Shown here one piece after another: positions 8,349 to 16,110 of a DNA stretch of 16,328 bases; the first letter of the stretch is position 1, and each line of letters opens with the position of its first letter. This stretch comes from Planctomycetaceae bacterium UBA2671 (GTDB lineage: Bacteria > Planctomycetota > Planctomycetia > Planctomycetales > Planctomycetaceae). Position numbers and translations under genes: made by a program. The notes below the pieces were generated by a model that saw nothing but the letters and a program-made list of their open reading frames with translations, did not search any database and was not told the DNA's origin. The stretch spans positions 47,024 to 63,351 of the forward strand of contig DEML01000050.1 of assembly GCA_002359185.1 (NCBI GenBank), read 5' to 3'.

Positions 8349-8735
8349 GATATCGATGAAAGAGTTGCATTGAATGGGAATTATGATTTCCTTAGGGCTG
8401 GGGAATCACACTCACTCTTACTCGTTCTTAATGGAGGACCACCATGCTCTTTCTCGGCATCGATCAACATGCACTACAACTGGCCAACTCGAGCGACGAC
8501 TAAAAAACAAATCGAGTTCTAAGTTGTCAGAGATGAGAGGATCTGGTCGCGATCGAGTGATACTTTCAAAATTGAATAAAGGAGCACGGATTCCTAAAGA
8601 GCAGGGGACTGAAATCCGTGACCGTTTGCCTGAAAACTGCAGACTATTGTATTTCCAGCGAAAACATAATGCTGAACTCTCGGCGTATCGGGAACTTGGA
8701 GAGAAACTATCAGAATGCTGTGATAGACTGCATTG
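8349..8735 (+). mobile_element. Non-autonomous IS110-derived element, copy A (internal deletion)
   Basis: About 390 bases align throughout with the copy at 10462-10825. The left part (GATATCGAT at 8349, GGGAAT, TGGGGAATCACACTCACTC, GGAGGA) matches the transposase leader seen intact at 16218. It is followed by the first codons of an IS110 transposase (MLFLGIDQHA, 8444), then an abrupt change to the non-coding right segment beginning near AAAACAAATCGAG. Both short copies switch at the same place, so the deletion happened once and the deleted form multiplied. Relative to copy B this copy has a ~15-bp extra piece near 8582. Its right edge, near 8735, is set by loss of similarity. Full IS110 elements are about 1.2-1.5 kb, so roughly 1 kb of transposase is missing and the copy would need help in trans to move. 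Confidence 0.75.
8444..8503 (+). pseudogene. Truncated IS110 transposase N-terminus (copy A)
   Basis: An ATG preceded by GGAGGA starts a 19-codon frame, MLFLGIDQHALQLANSSDD, ending in TAA. The GID motif is the first strand of the RuvC-like DEDD domain, with the first catalytic Asp of IS110 transposases; all the rest, including the C-terminal Ser-containing transposase_20 domain, is gone. The last residues read from the deletion junction. It is not functional as a transposase. Confidence 0.75.
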
Positions 8736-8770
8736 TTGATAACTTCGCCCTAATTGGGGACAAAATCGTG

Positions 8771-8812
8771 TGCACCACCAGAACCCTCTCGCGAGAGGGT
8801 TCTGGTGGTGCA
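8771..8812. repeat. 42-bp perfect palindrome
   Basis: The two 21-base arms, starting TGCACCACCAG and centred on CTCG|CGAG, are exact reverse complements with no spacer, so either strand can form a ~19-bp stem with a tetraloop. It lies about 35 bases beyond the right end of IS110-like copy A and 112 bases downstream of the stop of the minus-strand cupin-like gene. It could act as that gene's transcription terminator, although no clean T-tract follows on the minus strand. Such GC-rich hairpins are also known targets of IS110/IS1111 elements. Confidence 0.95.
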
Positions 8813-8923
8813 TCTACGGTTCCTAACACCATCACCGATTCGAAGCAGGATAACACTAGCAACGATACCAGATTCTCCACTTCAAGTTTTGCAGTGACTA
8901 TGCAGATTACCGATATAGAGCGA

Positions 8924-10461
<1,538 letters not shown>

Positions 10462-10825
10462 GATATCGATCAAAGAGTTGCTTGGAGTGGGAATTGTGAT
10501 TTTCCTATCACTGGGGAATCACACTCACTCTTTCTCACAGGAGGATCAGTATACTCTTTCTCGGTATCGATCAATATGCAAGACAACCGACAATTTCGAG
10601 CAAAGTCTGAAAACAAATCGAGCTCTGAGTTGTCAGAGGTGCGAGGATCTGGTTGTGATCGATTGTTAGTCTCGAAATTAAATAAAAGAGCAAGGGACTG
10701 AAATTCGGGACCGATTCCCTGAAGGCTGCAGATGATTGAGTGACCAGTCACGACCCAAATGATAATTTCTCGGCGTGTCAGGTGCTCGGACACAAAATAT
10801 CAGAGTGTTGTGACACACAGCAGGG
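10462..10825 (+). mobile_element. Non-autonomous IS110-derived element, copy B (same internal deletion)
   Basis: About 365 bases match copy A along the whole length and copy 0 along the right part. The left end has GATATCGAT at 10462, inside an imperfect palindrome CTTTGAT/ATCAAAG (10458-10475), then the leader, a CACAGGAGGA ribosome binding site, the transposase beginning and the same junction into AAAACAAATCGAG. The right segment carries AGGGACTGAAATTC and a possible hairpin (10693-10697 with 10716-10720). Divergence from copy A is spread over the element, so this is not a recent duplication. The right edge near 10825 is inferred from loss of similarity. Confidence 0.75.
10551..10610 (+). 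pseudogene. Truncated IS110 transposase N-terminus (copy B)
   Basis: The frame ILFLGIDQYARQPTISSKV ends in TGA at 10608. It matches the copy A remnant and the intact start at 16306, but the ATG has become ATA although a good AGGAGGA lies upstream. The sequence GIDQYARQPTIS reads as the expected GIDQHARQLTIS-type start of planctomycete IS110 transposases with changes, and ends at the shared deletion junction. Confidence 0.75.
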
Positions 10826-10865
10826 AGAGTTTTTACCTCTTACTGCTATTAAATATCTCTAACCA

Positions 10866-10894
10866 TTGATTAATATTCATGTCGCACATACAAT
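10866..10894 (+). promoter_or_regulatory. Sigma-70-like promoter for the floA gene group
   Basis: A -35-like TTGATT (10866-10871) and a -10-like TACAAT (10889-10894) are separated by exactly 17 bases in an AT-rich stretch, 72 bases before the ATG at 10966. It lies 40 bases beyond the end of IS110-like copy B. The match is good for a canonical housekeeping promoter; planctomycete promoters are poorly defined, so this is an inference. Confidence 0.45.
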
Positions 10895-10965
10895 AATTGC
10901 ATATGCAAAATGTGTACCCTTGCTCAGAGCTAACAGTTTTCTTATTTTCGATTAAAGGAATTCAA

Positions 10966-11484
10966 ATGCCGATCGTTAAAATCACACGAAAAGTATTTCT
11001 TGAAGATTCTCAGGGACGCACATTTTCCGATGTCGTCAATGATGAGAATCAGCCATTTGATATCGTACTTGCGTTTTTCAATAACGCGGATCGTCAGAAT
11101 CGCATGGACGATTCTGAACTTCATCATGACCGGGCCCCTCTGGCTGGTGTTGTCAGGGAATTGGAATCGCTGCCGGAGGTCGATCAATTTTTGTCAGCTG
11201 TTCACAGCAAGAAAACGACGCGATTTCGACAGGCGGTTGGCGTGCTCGTTCGCATGATTATGGAGAATCGTGGGTGGGAGAAGACTGGCAGAAAGGGATC
11301 GCTCGGTGTCCGATCACCTAGACAATCGCGAACACCTGCTCATAACACAGGGGGTTTGGCATTCTGGTTTGTTCGAGCCGAGCGATATCAGAAAGTTGAG
11401 GGAATGCCGTTTCAAACGGTTAAAGAGCGCTGTCAGGAATTTGTAGAGACTTCGAAAACACAACAGCCTGCCGTTAAAGCATAG
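10966..11484 (+). CDS. Hypothetical protein preceding floA (172 aa)
   Basis: I chose ATG 10966 because AAAGGA lies eight bases before it and the opening MPIVKITRKVFLEDSQGRTF looks like a protein start; the frame is open further up but starts in AT-rich leader DNA. The 172-residue product is soluble and charged, with no signal peptide or membrane segment. Visible blocks are FDIVLAFFNNADR, a long helix FRQAVGVLVRMIMENRGWEKTGRKG (about 88-112, split by a basic end), and a C-terminal FWFVRAERY. I do not recognise a family. It shares strand and probable promoter with the flotillin gene 67 bases downstream, which suggests a linked role. Confidence 0.65.
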   Translation: MPIVKITRKVFLEDSQGRTFSDVVNDENQPFDIVLAFFNNADRQNRMDDSELHHDRAPLAGVVRELESLPEVDQFLSAVHSKKTTRFRQAVGVLVRMIMENRGWEKTGRKGSLGVRSPRQSRTPAHNTGGLAFWFVRAERYQKVEGMPFQTVKERCQEFVETSKTQQPAVKA

Positions 11485-11551
11485 TTTGTCATTTGAATAA
11501 CAATCTGTTTGCTGGTGAATTAATCCCTTTACTTTTGATCGGCAAACGACA

Positions 11552-12526
11552 ATGACAACTACCTGGATTTTGATTATTGCCGGCATTCTCTGCGTGGCGG
11601 TGTTTCTCGTCGTCAGCCGATATTTCACGTTATGGCTTCAAGCTTATGTGAGCGGGACACAGATTCATTTGTTGTCGCTGGTCCTTATGTCTCTGAGGAA
11701 CGTAGCCCCTCAATTGGTGGTTCAGTGCAAAGTGATGTTAGTTCAGGCTGGAGTGGCACACGTTTCGACAAACGCGATTGAAGCTCATGTTTTAGCAAAC
11801 GGTGATGTTGAGCGTGTCACGCTCGCATTGATCGCTGCTCATCGCTCCGGGATCAAACTTGATTGGAACACAGCTGCGGCCATTGATCTGGCAGGCCGCG
11901 ACATTCTGGAAGCGGTTCGGGTCTCTGTAAACCCGAAGGTGATATACTGTCCGGATCCCGCGGCCGGAGCAGGTGGAACTCTCAGTGGAGTTGCTAAGGA
12001 TGGAATTGAACTCAATGTGCGTGCCTGTGTCACTGTCAGAACGAATCTCGATCAACTCATAGGGGGAGCGACAGAACCAACAGTAATCGCTCGTATTGGT
12101 CAAGCCATTGTGACTGCAATTGGTCATTGTGACTGCTATCAGGAAGCCTTGGCCGATCCATTGCGCATCACTCGTCAAGCCTTGGATATGGGGTTGGATT
12201 CCCAGACAAGTTTTTCGGTGATTTCGATCGATATCGCAAGTATTAATGTCGGGACGAATATCGGTGCCAATTTGAGGATTGATCAGGCGAAAACTGACAT
12301 CCGTATTGCTCGTGCCAGAGCAGAAAAACGCAGAGTAATGGCGGTTGCACGAGAGCAGGAAATGAAAGCTCTGACTCAAGAAAACCGGGCACTTGTTGTC
12401 CTGGCAGAAATTGAACTCCCCATTGGCATTGCGGAGGCATTCCGAAATGGACAATTTAGAGACACATCTACAGATGCGCTAAAATCAGAGCGACTCAAAA
12501 TATCATACTCTCATTCGAAAAACTGA
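11552..12526 (+). CDS. floA: Flotillin-like protein FloA (SPFH family)
   Basis: This 324-residue protein matches bacterial FloA (YqfA) along nearly its whole length. A single N-terminal membrane segment (about 4-24) is followed by LWLQAYVSGTQIHLLSLVLMSLR, then AIDLAGRDILEAV with VNPKVIYCPDP, TVRTNLDQLIGGATEPTVIAR, and a coiled-coil-like AREQEMKALTQENRALVVLAEIELP. FloA scaffolds membrane microdomains and influences membrane fluidity and protein complexes; it sits in the inner membrane facing the cytoplasm. The last ~24 residues, after IAEAFRNGQ, do not follow the usual C-terminus and are basic (SERLKISYSHSKN), a possible local divergence. No strong Shine-Dalgarno sequence precedes ATG 11552. 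The flanking small genes are the unusual part of the context. Confidence 0.9.
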   Translation: MTTTWILIIAGILCVAVFLVVSRYFTLWLQAYVSGTQIHLLSLVLMSLRNVAPQLVVQCKVMLVQAGVAHVSTNAIEAHVLANGDVERVTLALIAAHRSGIKLDWNTAAAIDLAGRDILEAVRVSVNPKVIYCPDPAAGAGGTLSGVAKDGIELNVRACVTVRTNLDQLIGGATEPTVIARIGQAIVTAIGHCDCYQEALADPLRITRQALDMGLDSQTSFSVISIDIASINVGTNIGANLRIDQAKTDIRIARARAEKRRVMAVAREQEMKALTQENRALVVLAEIELPIGIAEAFRNGQFRDTSTDALKSERLKISYSHSKN

Positions 12527-12586
12527 CTGCTATCGTTAACGTTCGAAAATTACTGAGTCAATTCCTACAAGCTCAAGGCCCTCGCT

Positions 12587-12994
12587 ATGACCATATCCGC
12601 AGATGCAATTTCCACACCCCGTTACATTTTACACTTTGAGCGGAAACCTCTCGCGCCAGTCGTTTCCAAACTACTGTCGATACAAGATTATCATGTCATT
12701 TATGGCTTTTCAGACAAGATTCATTTCGACAAGTTTATTGCCAATTATCCAATGCCATTGACTCCTTATCCACTTGTGAAGATTCATTTGAAAAACGTGA
12801 ATGAAAGTGTCGGAAACGGATTGAATTTGATTGCCATCAATGCGACAGGGCCCGAAGCGGTGGAAGTGCTGGCAGCAACGAATCTCGAGGTCCTCGAAGC
12901 ACACATACATCATCACGATCAAGTCCCGGCGTCTTATCGACTCAAGTTCGATTCAGAGACTCAAGCCTATCACGTGGAAGAGTCTCTTGTGTGA
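12587..12994 (+). CDS. Hypothetical protein following floA (135 aa)
   Basis: This 135-residue soluble frame starts at ATG 12587, 60 bases after floA, and has no clear ribosome binding site. Its composition is protein-like: a beta-rich start (TPRYILHFERKPL), HFDKFIANYPMPLTPYP, LVKIHLKNVNESV, then a histidine run EAHIHHHDQVP and a C-terminal YRLKFDSETQAYHVEES. No membrane segment or signal peptide is visible, and I do not recognise the family. It may be the last gene of the floA group, since the next feature downstream is an unrelated insertion sequence. Confidence 0.6.
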   Translation: MTISADAISTPRYILHFERKPLAPVVSKLLSIQDYHVIYGFSDKIHFDKFIANYPMPLTPYPLVKIHLKNVNESVGNGLNLIAINATGPEAVEVLAATNLEVLEAHIHHHDQVPASYRLKFDSETQAYHVEESLV

Positions 12995-13205
12995 AGCTGA
13001 ATGGAATGTACGTTTGTTAATAACTCAGCACGAGTATTTCTCAAGCGATCGGTTTCATGAAAGCTGTCATCACGCTAACGGGCACGTTAGCAAACAATAC
13101 TCCGGAATTATAATTTGTAGTGATTTGCAGCCGTCATTTTTGGCTAGCGATTTAAAAGAGCGTTCGGCTGACCGGCACTCGATATTTCTAATCCACCCTA
13201 GAGAT
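12995..13205. other. Intergenic region with a 7-bp-arm hairpin
   Basis: This stretch between the last floA-group gene and the IS200-type element has no gene. A perfect inverted repeat GCTAACG-GGCA-CGTTAGC lies at 13074-13091 and could end transcription of the floA group, though no T-run follows. Nothing else stands out. Confidence 0.45.
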
Positions 13206-13229
13206 CCACATTCTCTGAATGTGGTCAGA

Positions 13230-13253
13230 GTTCAACGGCTTTGCCAGTTGAAC
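13230..13253 (+). repeat. Left-end recognition hairpin of the IS200-type element
   Basis: GTTCAACGGC (13230-13239) pairs with GCC (13243-13245) and GTTGAAC (13247-13253) around a TTT loop, leaving A13246 bulged. A short imperfect stem with an unpaired base is the shape bound by IS200/IS605 TnpA at element ends. Confidence 0.7.
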
Positions 13254-13257
13254 AAAA

Positions 13258-13314
13258 ATGGTTTACTCCTTTTCCAAGGTTGTCGCCACAACTTAGAAAA
13301 CAGGAGTAAACCAT
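13258..13314 (+). promoter_or_regulatory. Hairpin hiding the tnpA ribosome binding site and start codon
   Basis: ATGGTTTACTCC (13258-13269) is the exact reverse complement of GGAGTAAACCAT (13303-13314). The second arm contains the CAGGAG ribosome binding site and the first two bases of the tnpA ATG (13313). Shorter nested pairings inside the loop (TTTTC/GAAAA, GTTGT/ACAAC) extend the structure. In the mRNA this would keep the translation start paired, a repression device known from IS200 elements. Confidence 0.75.
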
Positions 13315-13732
13315 GTCACGATTTCGAAAGTTATCACATGCCATTTTGCATTGCCAGTATCATTTTGTCTGGGTTCCCAAATATCGTTACCGGATATTAA
13401 CGGAATTGGTCGGTCAGGAGGTTGAGAGTTGTATTCGGGCATTTGTACAGCGATTTGGTACAGAAGTCATTGAGTTGAATATCCAACCGGATCACGTGCA
13501 TCTTTTAGCGATAGTTCCACCGAAAGTCTCGATCTCAGAGTTTGTGGGAACGATTAAAGGAAGTACAGCTATCCGTGTATTCAACAAGTTTCGTCATCTC
13601 AAACATAAACCCTATTGGGGTAACCATTTTTGGGCGAGAGGCTATTGTGTGGATACTGTTAGACTGGATGCTGAAAAAATTCGGTTATACGTCAAATATC
13701 AGGAAGAGCAGGAAAAACGAATTGAGCGTTAA
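13313..13732 (+). CDS. tnpA: IS200/IS605-family transposase TnpA (Y1 HUH)
   Basis: This 139-residue protein is a typical single-domain TnpA that cuts and rejoins single-stranded DNA at the element's hairpin ends. The metal-binding HUH motif is HVH at 61-63 in QPDHVHLLAIVPPK. The catalytic tyrosine is Y126 with Q130 in the YxxxQ helix (IRLYVKYQ). FWARGYCVDTV (106-116) is the block conserved in IS200-group members. Length is normal and no frame break is seen, so the gene may be active. Its start is predicted to be buried in the upstream hairpin, so expression should be low. It is not accompanied by tnpB. Confidence 0.95.
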   Translation: MSRFRKLSHAILHCQYHFVWVPKYRYRILTELVGQEVESCIRAFVQRFGTEVIELNIQPDHVHLLAIVPPKVSISEFVGTIKGSTAIRVFNKFRHLKHKPYWGNHFWARGYCVDTVRLDAEKIRLYVKYQEEQEKRIER

Positions 13733-13794
13733 TTAACTTATACGATTGGCGATAACCGACAGGGCCTTGCCTCCTCTGGGGCTTATCCTGAAAG

Positions 13795-13813
13795 CCACCG
13801 GCACTGCCGGTGG
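13795..13813 (+). repeat. Right-end hairpin of the IS200-type element
   Basis: CCACCGG/CCGGTGG with a CACTG loop, located about 60 bases after the tnpA stop, matches the expected right-end hairpin. GAAAG before and TTCTTT after may extend the pairing. It ends 29 bases before the start of the phosphodiesterase gene. Confidence 0.7.
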
Positions 13814-13841
13814 ATTCTTTACTATAGAAAGAACATCAACC

Positions 13842-14657
13842 ATGACTATTACTCGCTCACTGCTTCTAATGATATTTTTAACCGCCACTGTCTGGAGTCA
13901 CTCCGATGCAGCCGAGCAATCACGACCGCTTATCGTCGCTCATCGTGGTCTCCTTCGACACGCACCAGAAAACACGCTGGCAAACTTTCGAGCGTGCCTC
14001 GAACTACGACTCGGCTTTGAGTTTGATATCGAACGAACCAAAGACGACCACTTGGTGTGTATCCATGACAGTACGGTGGACCGGACCACCAACGGAACCG
14101 GAAAGGTGTCTGAACTTACACTGTCACAAATCCGTGAATTGGACGCAGGCAGTTGGTTTGATCCAAAGTTTGCCGATGAGAAAGTGCCGACTGTCGAGGA
14201 AGTCCTCAAACTGTTTGCCGAGTATAGGCAGTATGAAGTGTTGATCGCTGTCGATCTTAAAGCGGGAGGTGTCGAGCGGGAAGTGATCCAACTGGCTCAG
14301 AAGCACAACGTACTGAACCGACTATTGTTTATTGGTCGGACAATCTCAGACCCAACTGTCAGGGAGCAACTCAAGCAGGCATCGAAAGATGCTGAATGTG
14401 CTGCCGTCGCCAATAATGCTGATGAATTTCCCAAAGCCCTTGCCGACACCAATGCTTCATGGGTTTACTTCCGCTATTTGCCACTAAAAGAGCAAATGGA
14501 AGCCGTGTATAGTGCCGGGAAACGGTCTTTCATCGCCGGTGCGAACGTTGCAGGAAATACCCCAGACAACTGGCGGTACTGTGCTGACGTTGCAATGGAT
14601 GCTATCCTCACCGATTATTCTCTTGATCTGAGGCAAATGTTGAAAGGTATGCAATGA
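13842..14657 (+). CDS. Exported glycerophosphodiester phosphodiesterase family protein
   Basis: From ATG 13842 the product has 271 residues and begins with a signal peptide (hydrophobic 6-17, cleavage near SDAAEQ). The frame is open further upstream, but that part lies in the IS200 right end, so 13842 is preferred. The GDPD motifs are in order: HRG at 34-36, PENT at 42-45, E60 and D62 in EFDIERTKDDHLVCIHD with H75 and D76, RTTNGTGK, and D138/K140 (DLK). The enzyme hydrolyses glycerophosphodiesters to glycerol-3-phosphate and an alcohol, here in the periplasm, in phospholipid recycling. Its usual promoter may have been displaced by the insertion. The end overlaps the next start by four bases (ATGA). 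Confidence 0.9.
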   Translation: MTITRSLLLMIFLTATVWSHSDAAEQSRPLIVAHRGLLRHAPENTLANFRACLELRLGFEFDIERTKDDHLVCIHDSTVDRTTNGTGKVSELTLSQIRELDAGSWFDPKFADEKVPTVEEVLKLFAEYRQYEVLIAVDLKAGGVEREVIQLAQKHNVLNRLLFIGRTISDPTVREQLKQASKDAECAAVANNADEFPKALADTNASWVYFRYLPLKEQMEAVYSAGKRSFIAGANVAGNTPDNWRYCADVAMDAILTDYSLDLRQMLKGMQ

Positions 14658-14965
14658 CCCAATATCAAATCCGACAATTGGCTGACCAAATACAACCACC
14701 TGAATCCGGCAAGCAGAGCATCGTACTGACCGACGACAAGAATACAAAAGTTGTATTGTTCGCATTTCCTGCTGGCGATGGTCTCAAAGAACACGTCGCT
14801 CCACTACCGGCGATCATTCAGATCATCAAGGGCGAGGCCGAACTGACAGTTGGTGAGGAACCAGTCACAGGCAAGCCGGGGACATGGATTCGGATGGATG
14901 CAAAGACACCACACAGCATCAAGGCTCAGTCGCAATTAGTCATACTGCTGACGTTGCTGAAATAG
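14654..14965 (+). CDS. Small single-domain cupin protein (103 aa)
   Basis: This 103-residue cupin has the beta-barrel pattern LFAFPAGDGLKEHVAP (35-50), IIKGEAELTVGEEP, then GTWIRMDAKTPHSI (76-89). H47 and H87 occupy the usual metal-ligand positions, but the second His of HxH is Ala49 and the motif-1 Glu is absent. Metal binding may therefore be weak or altered. It is translationally coupled to the phosphodiesterase gene by an ATGA overlap. Proteins of this type are often small-molecule binding or detoxification proteins; no specific role can be assigned. Confidence 0.75.
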   Translation: MTQYQIRQLADQIQPPESGKQSIVLTDDKNTKVVLFAFPAGDGLKEHVAPLPAIIQIIKGEAELTVGEEPVTGKPGTWIRMDAKTPHSIKAQSQLVILLTLLK

Positions 14966-15015
14966 CACCCGGAAAATATTGCACCTCAGGCAATTCACAT
15001 ACAAAGCTATAGCTA

Positions 15016-15504
15016 ATGACTACGAATTTTACACCAACTATCCGTAAACCGAATGAAGGTCGTACCATTGCCGTCGTTGGAGATGTGTACCGTTTTATGG
15101 CGACGAGTGAAGATACTAACGGCAAATATGCCATGTGGGAAGCGATTGTGCCACCGGGGGGCGGTCCACCCCCGCATGTCCACAGTCGAGAGGAAGAGAG
15201 CTTTTATATCTTGGAAGGCGAAATCACATTCCAGATTGGTGAGGAACGTGTTGTGGCAACCGTTGGGATGTTTGCCAACATGCCTGCGGGAACGCCACAT
15301 ACATTTAAGAATGAAAGCAGCCTATCTGCGAAAATGCTGATCTCTATCGCACCAGCAGGGCTGGAGGAAATGTTCTTCGAATTCGGCGTACCGCTTTCAG
15401 AAGGTTCAACCTCTGCATTGCCGCCGACAAAAGACGAGATCGAGAAATTGCTGGCGATTGCTCCCAATTATGGGATCGAAATCAGAGTGCCACACCATGA
15501 TTGA
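15016..15504 (+). CDS. Cupin domain-containing protein (quercetin dioxygenase-like)
   Basis: This 162-residue cupin has textbook motifs. Motif 1 is PPPHVHSREEESFYILEG, with H54, H56 and E61 spaced as G(x)HxH(x4)E(x6)G. Motif 2 is GMFANMPAGTPHTFKN (84-99) with H95. All four metal ligands are present, so it can bind a metal ion. The C-terminal region (PPTKDEIEKLLAIAPNYGIEI) is as seen in quercetin-dioxygenase-like cupins of about this length. The start ATG lies 50 bases after the previous cupin with no strong ribosome binding site. The substrate is unknown. Confidence 0.85.
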   Translation: MTTNFTPTIRKPNEGRTIAVVGDVYRFMATSEDTNGKYAMWEAIVPPGGGPPPHVHSREEESFYILEGEITFQIGEERVVATVGMFANMPAGTPHTFKNESSLSAKMLISIAPAGLEEMFFEFGVPLSEGSTSALPPTKDEIEKLLAIAPNYGIEIRVPHHD

Positions 15505-15656
15505 GAACAGTTTTAGTATGATTTCTGAAGGCGAGGCAACCCCCCGCTTACGTTGAAGCCCATTGATTGCTACAATTATGCAACGAGATGTATGGCAACC
15601 GGAATTGTTTCGGCCAGCAGCATCATTCCCAACATTCTATTTGAGAACACGAACAC

Positions 15657-15854
15657 ATGGCAGAAGGCACAATCAAACGACTAACAGACAAGGGTTTTGG
15701 ATTCATTGAGGCGGGTGGTTCAAAAGATTTGTTCTTTCACTCTTCAAGCGTGCAGGGTGCGAGCTTCGACGATTTGCATGAAGGACAGAAGGTAACATTC
15801 ACGGAAGGTCGAGGACCAAAAGGTCCATGTGCCGAAAACGTGAAGCCGGCGTAG
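15657..15854 (+). CDS. Cold-shock domain protein (CspA family)
   Basis: This 65-residue protein is a single cold-shock domain that binds single-stranded RNA or DNA. RNP1 is KGFGFIE (12-18) and RNP2 is DLFFHSS (24-30). The usual tryptophan of the GTVKWF segment is replaced by GTIKRL, as in a subgroup common in planctomycetes and other environmental bacteria. The gene has its own 152-base leader (15505-15656) and is followed by a strong hairpin, so it is probably transcribed alone. Cold-shock mRNAs are often regulated through their 5' leader, but I see no specific element here. Confidence 0.9.
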   Translation: MAEGTIKRLTDKGFGFIEAGGSKDLFFHSSSVQGASFDDLHEGQKVTFTEGRGPKGPCAENVKPA

Positions 15855-15882
15855 GGAGCTTGTTTTCCCAAAGGTGAATTTT

Positions 15883-15916
15883 GCGGGCCGAACTCAACTT
15901 TGTTGTTTCGGCCCGC
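15883..15916 (+). terminator. Strong hairpin terminator after the cold-shock gene
   Basis: GCGGGCCGAA pairs perfectly with TTCGGCCCGC (10-bp stem, GC-rich), and the loop contains a nested CAAC/GTTG. It begins 28 bases after the csp stop and is followed by TTCGCATT. The T-run is short, so termination could be partly Rho-assisted. Confidence 0.75.
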
Positions 15917-16110
15917 TTCGCATTACTCGATCCAGAGAGTTGTACTGGCTCATTTTATTCTTCTCGATGGTCAGAAAAGAGAAGTGATAAAAAGACAGAG
16001 AGTTCACTGGGAATGATTCCACAAGATGGTTCGTCACAGCCCAAGTTCGATCGACAGGCGATCTTCGGTGAGTTCGGGGCGAATTGTAATGTTCATCAAT
16101 GAGGCTTCAC
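15917..16110. other. Region without a clear gene; short minus-strand frame
   Basis: Most of this stretch is unremarkable. On the minus strand an ATG at 16096 opens a 20-codon frame, MNITIRPELTEDRLSIELGL, ending at 16034. Its start recalls antitoxin-like or hypothetical-protein openings (MNITIRPEL), but it is too short to be functional and no continuation in another frame is convincing. Confidence 0.25.

Larger units (their letters stand above)
13206..13813 (+). mobile_element. IS200-type insertion sequence (solo tnpA, hairpin ends)
   Basis: A complete IS200/IS605-superfamily element of about 610-630 bases. The left side has a hairpin CCACATT/AATGTGG (13206-13224), then GTTCAACGGC paired with GCC-A-GTTGAAC (13230-13253), a 10-bp stem with a bulged A typical of TnpA-recognised ends. 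tnpA follows alone, without tnpB. The right side has CCACCGG/CCGGTGG (13795-13813). Such elements lack terminal inverted repeats and make no target duplication, so exact tips cannot be fixed from one copy; the outermost hairpins mark the minimum extent. It is inserted just upstream of the phosphodiesterase gene. Confidence 0.85.

Noticed and set aside
11792..12454. Minus-strand 220-residue open frame
   Set aside because: It is entirely antisense to floA, which is unambiguous.
12831..13400. Plus-strand 189-residue open frame
   Set aside because: It overlaps the end of the 135-residue gene, the intergenic hairpin, the IS200 left end and the start of tnpA in the wrong frame.
13313..13732. TnpA as a REP-associated (RAYT) domesticated transposase
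   Set aside because: Its length, the FWARGYCVDTV block and its own left and right hairpins fit a mobile IS200 element; no REP array is seen around it.
16034..16096. Minus-strand mini-frame MNITIRPEL... as a toxin-antitoxin antitoxin
   Set aside because: Only 20 codons, no partner toxin gene and no continuation after a frameshift; the resemblance is confined to the first residues.
15881..16102. Plus-strand 73-residue frame after the cold-shock gene
   Set aside because: It starts inside the hairpin terminator and has no ribosome binding site or recognisable motif.
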